In this document: positions 60,801-64,000 of the stretch, in pieces | Position numbering within the stretch: the stretch's first letter is position 1 | Layout: each line of letters opens with the position of its first letter | Assembly (NCBI RefSeq): GCF_000204055.1 | Contig: NW_006768842.1 | Location: forward strand, 210,397 to 274,396 | DNA length: 64,000 nt | From: Melampsora larici-populina 98AG31 | Lineage: Eukaryota > Basidiomycota > Pucciniomycetes > Pucciniales > Melampsoraceae | Reading direction: 5' to 3' | The notes under the pieces: generated by a model | What the model was told of the DNA's origin: nothing | The model's database searches: none | What the model saw: only the letters and a program-made list of their open reading frames with translations | Position numbers and translations under genes: made by a program

Positions 60801-61081
60801 GATACTTTTTTTTTTTTTTTTTTTTTTTTAAAGTGCGATTTTGCTTGATTGCATATTACACTAACTAAACAATTACATAGTAGGGGACTAGTACACCTTG
60901 ATACTTCCCAGTGTGGGTTGGGGTGGTACGTCGGGCTCGAGGAGTCAAGGGCTGGCTCGGACCTGGTAGAACTTGTGCGCCGGCCGGTTCTCGGGGCCAA
61001 CCTCAACTCACGGTTCAACTGTCGCAGATTCACTCACACAACAGAGACTCCAGAAGCAACATCACCATCAAGACTCAAGAT
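57882..61081. other. 3.2-kb repeat-like region without a recognised gene
   Basis: Open frames occur on both strands (for example 58090-58536 minus and 58280-58513 plus, overlapping) but none shows a domain I know. The phrase CTAACTTTCCTA occurs near 58081 and 58903. A short hexamer repeat (CACCTT)n is at 58852-58875, and a hairpin with CCCTCTGC/GCAGAGGG at 58916-58950. 60900-61000 is unusually GC-rich. Probably decayed transposon sequence plus the SGF11 promoter at the right end. Confidence 0.4.
60806..60829. repeat. 24-bp poly(T) tract
   Basis: Uninterrupted run of 24 T, about 250 bp upstream of SGF11. It could be the poly(A) end of a retroposed sequence on the minus strand, or a simple homopolymer. 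Confidence 0.8.
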
Positions 61082-62636
61082 ATGGACGAGCTGGTAAGTA
61101 GCTCAGCCCCACTTTCACCATCCATTCTCTCTCGAAAGATCACTGATAACATTTTATCCGTCTCAGTGCAACTATATATATAATTCTCTGTTAGAGGAAT
61201 GTGTGTGGAAGACCGCTGTATTGGAGCACAAACGCGCCAGAGACTATCGATCTTTTGTTGCTCAACAAGGTGTGAGGATTCGGAAGAGGAGCAACCTGAT
61301 AATATTAAATCTCCTTACTAATTCGCGGAATGAGTTCTCAGCAGCGAACGCATCAAAGAAAAAGGCATCAAACGATAAACCTGACATCCCAATCGATTGC
61401 CCTGTTTGTTCACGCGATGTGAGCTGACAGCTTGCTTGGAAATTTTGACGGAAGATATGTTGATGTTAGTCTGGTTGAACACGTGATCCTTCCGGGTTGA
61501 CCCCACAGATGTCAGCGACTCGATTTGCCCCTCATCTGGCCAAGTGCCTTAAGCTTGGTGCCCGAGGACAAACAGCTAAAAAAGGGCTTAATTCGGATCC
61601 AAGGTTAGTTATTGCATCCGATTTGGCCCCAGCCACTCCATTACCTTCTGTGCGCTATCTTCAGGGGTCTTTCCAATGAAGGGTCATGTGATATTGCTAA
61701 CTCGAACCTTCTAGCAAGATCGGAGGTTTACCATACTCAGATAAGAAGAAGCTGGGGAATTCACAAAATCCAAAGAAACGTGAGCCCATGACTATATCGA
61801 CTTCAGCACAACCTACGCAGGTAACTCACAATGGTCTACATCTAAATTTGAATACCAGGTGGGCGTCCAAAGAAGAATGCAGCTGGCCCTTCTGATTCTG
61901 AGGCCCTACCTCCAGGTGGCGAACGCCCGAAGAAAAATATCGTTACTACTCCAGAACGTGATGCTATGCTATCGAGTGCGATCACCAACGCCACCCAAAG
62001 GTTAACTATGCAGAAACTTACTGGTACTCAGGCTTCTTCAAATCCTGCCTCTCTCAACCGACCCTTAGTCCCACCTCATCCACTATCTCAGAGTCATATC
62101 ATTCCATCAACATCTATGGCCGACAACGGAGTTCCACCACCTCCCAAAGTGATGCTGAAGCGAAAGAAAAAGAAACGCTCTCAAAGTCAACGCTCCAGAC
62201 ATTCATCACAGGCATCTTCATCATCAGATAGTGATTATGAAATGGTTGCGCAAGAGATGGAACAGGAGGAAGATTCCGAGAATACCAACAATCCGCATTC
62301 AAGACCAGGAGGGGTACAACAAGGAATTGAAAATAGAATAGAGCCGGTTGATACGGCTCAGAAGAAACTTGAGCAAGGTGGGCCGATGTCGAATGCTCCT
62401 CAAGACTCGCGCATCACCGGCACAGTCTCACCGGCTCCTGCCAGAGGTGCCAGTTTGGTCGATATTCCTGCACCATCTCCCAAAGTAATTCCAATGCGTG
62501 AGTCATTTGAGTAGATATGACTCAATTCGGTCTCACCCACTGTATCTTTCCTGCATGCCAACATCCTATAGGCCCGCCCCTCAAGCGAAAATCCAGCTCG
62601 CAAGCTGACTCGACAGACGGGACAGATAGTGAATGA
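61082..62636 (+). CDS. SGF11: SAGA-associated factor 11 homologue
   Basis: Subunit of the SAGA deubiquitination module that removes ubiquitin from histone H2B. Start ATG 61082 (MDEL, then intron, then CNYIYNSLLEECVWKTAV), the N-terminal helix. The Sgf11 zinc finger is split by an intron: IPIDCPVCSRDMSATRFAPH then LAKCLKLGARG, with ligands Cys-Cys-His-Cys. After it comes a long tail, unusual against the small yeast protein: two GGRPKK/ERPKK basic AT-hook-like motifs, a KRKKKKR nuclear-signal-type stretch near 62161, and Ser/Glu-rich sequence (SSSSDSDYEM). A short last exon reads RPPLKRKSSSQADSTDGTD and ends SE at TGA 62634-62636. One possible in-frame intron (about 61270-61340) is undecided. 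Confidence 0.85.
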
Positions 62637-63538
62637 AATCTTTCAGAACTGTCTCTACACGAGGCCTGCAGCGTATGAGAACATGCACGGAATTTGAAAC
62701 ACTTAGTAAGACTCGGATGGTGTATGTCTATGGTGAATTGCGGATATCATGACTTGGCTCTACAAACTCCTATCAGATTATTGAAGGTTTTGTAACCCAT
62801 TAGTTGATCACACTTCAACCTGTACTCGGTTCCTTAGATCTTGTTTATGGTGTACTATTTGTTCTGAAATCCACGTGTAATCATCTCAGTATATCATATT
62901 GACTCAATCCCAGTGTGGCGTGAAGTAGAGGCACAAGTCTCAAAGAATCTGAATACGCAGCAGGAATGAAACTGAAATATCAGGAGAAGCTGCGAAAGAG
63001 ATATTTTTGACTTGCTTCAGAGCTATTTGGCAAATTTTATTCCTATGGCCACCTTAATTCAGACTGAAGACCATGTAGTGACCAATGAAAAAAACATCAT
63101 TTTAAGTTGAGCTTGATCTCTGTTCTACAATTCCTTCCTTGCTCAATTCTCTCAAGCTTGAAAAATCACACGTCGAAGATCAATAATTCAATACTAAGAA
63201 ATACTGCAGATTTTTAATTTTTCTAAATAATTAACAAGAGGAATACAAGTCAATTAGATTTGAACAGGATATCGGTCGGTTTTCCGCGCATGGGTTTCGT
63301 TGAACATTAGCAAATCTAGGTCAATCCAAAATGAACGTTATTTGCAATTAATGGAACTACTCGAGTACTCCACTGTTTTCGCTTATGGATGGAACTGATG
63401 AGGCTATAGACCAATAACTATATATATATTACGAAATTATAATTTCTATTGGGATATGGGTGAGAAACGCGCAAAGCCTTTACCAGTGATGCTACCATCC
63501 AGATTCCAATTTGGTTTAGATTGAGAGATGATCCTTGG
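62637..63538. other. intergenic between convergent genes
   Basis: 3' flanks of SGF11 and of the partial gene at the right edge. A/T-rich, including TATATATATA at about 63420. No gene recognised. Confidence 0.45.
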
Positions 63539-64000
63539 CTAGGATATGTTGCCATAGGTCATGTCGGGCTCTTGAGATGGGCAAGAGTATCGTTCAGTTC
63601 TTGAATTTGAATTTGAACCCATTCCAGACATGTTGTACTATTTAATGATTTCATTCAAGCCATCATTTGGAGAAAGCCAGCCCAGAATAGAACGCTCAGT
63701 CGTTTGCAATCGGCATAAACACAAGCATGATATGATAGGAATAACAAGAGATCTCACCCTTGAACAAGCCTGTGCTGGATATCTTGGATTTGCTTGTCGC
63801 CAAGTTTGCCTTGTGTGGTTCCCCGAGTCCATTCGAGCTGTAAATGCTCAGGTAGCTTTTTCACAGCTTGATTGATAGACTGAAGATCAGCCTTCATCTA
63901 ATCAAATTCAGTAATTGTATCAGTTACGATTCTGAAATGATCATTGTCGAAAATAATGAATTGATACCTTTTCGACTTCGGCAAATAATCCACTTCGCGA
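63539..64000 (-). CDS. 3' part of an unrecognised gene, runs off the window
   Basis: The minus strand reads SGLFAEVEK to a GTATCA donor, then from the acceptor near 63900 MKADLQSINQAVKKLPEHLQ, LEWTRGTTQGKLGDKQIQD and IQHRLVQG to a GTGAGA donor near 63758. A final exon would follow the acceptor near 63600; its frame is uncertain, and the stop given here is one of two choices. The helical, charged character suggests a coiled coil. The 5' part lies beyond position 64000. Family not recognised. Confidence 0.4.

Noticed and set aside
1..64000. tRNA, rRNA or CRISPR features
   Set aside because: I looked for tRNA A/B-box patterns, rRNA-like sequence and regularly spaced direct repeats and found none that hold up; CRISPR is not expected in a fungal nuclear genome.

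Overview
The window is eukaryotic nuclear DNA from a filamentous fungus. It is AT-rich, with short GT-AG introns (about 50-130 bp) in nearly every gene. Gene content fits a basidiomycete: decapping enzyme DCP2 with a long tail, a fungal IQ-motif protein, paralogous MFS sugar transporters, and duplicated small secreted proteins next to transposon remnants. The mix of conserved gene islands and repeat-rich stretches resembles rust fungi (Pucciniales). That assignment is inference, because no rRNA or marker locus is present. All gene models are my own splice reconstructions.

Layout. 0.7-19.1 kb is mostly a conserved housekeeping island: a CXXC zinc-binding protein (CZIB/DUF866 family), an IQ-motif calmodulin-binding protein (IQM-like), succinyl-CoA ligase alpha (LSC1), a claudin-like four-helix membrane protein, a STIMATE/TMEM110-family membrane protein, a 2.2-kb element with Tc1/mariner-style ends, and DCP2. 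From 20.7 to 36.5 kb, two paralogous MFS sugar transporters lie in opposite orientation, about 10 kb apart. The sequence between them holds palindromic MITE-like elements, degenerate tandem repeats, a duplicated uncharacterised gene with a broken copy, and a possibly decayed gene. 38.3-45.9 kb holds a tyrosine-rich 67-aa ORF, a 467-bp MITE with perfect 27-bp inverted ends, and a divergent pair encoding AP-3 beta and the CLN3/Btn1 homologue, with a 93-bp MITE in the shared promoter.

46.5-50.5 kb is the most interesting part: a tandem array of secreted-protein genes. There are two intact paralogues with apparently matching intron positions and very similar upstream blocks, plus a third truncated copy. 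A fragment of the neighbouring CLN3 gene is embedded upstream of the second paralogue, which records how the array formed. 51.4-62.6 kb returns to housekeeping genes: deoxyhypusine hydroxylase, a four-helix membrane protein, glucose-6-phosphate 1-epimerase-like protein and SAGA subunit Sgf11, with a 3.2-kb repeat-like gap before Sgf11. A partial gene runs off the right edge on the minus strand.

Functional links: AP-3 beta and Btn1 both serve the vacuole/lysosome and share a promoter region. The STIMATE-like and IQ-motif proteins point to membrane and Ca2+ biology. The sugar transporters and secreted proteins are the type of genes expected at a host interface, but nothing in the sequence proves that role.
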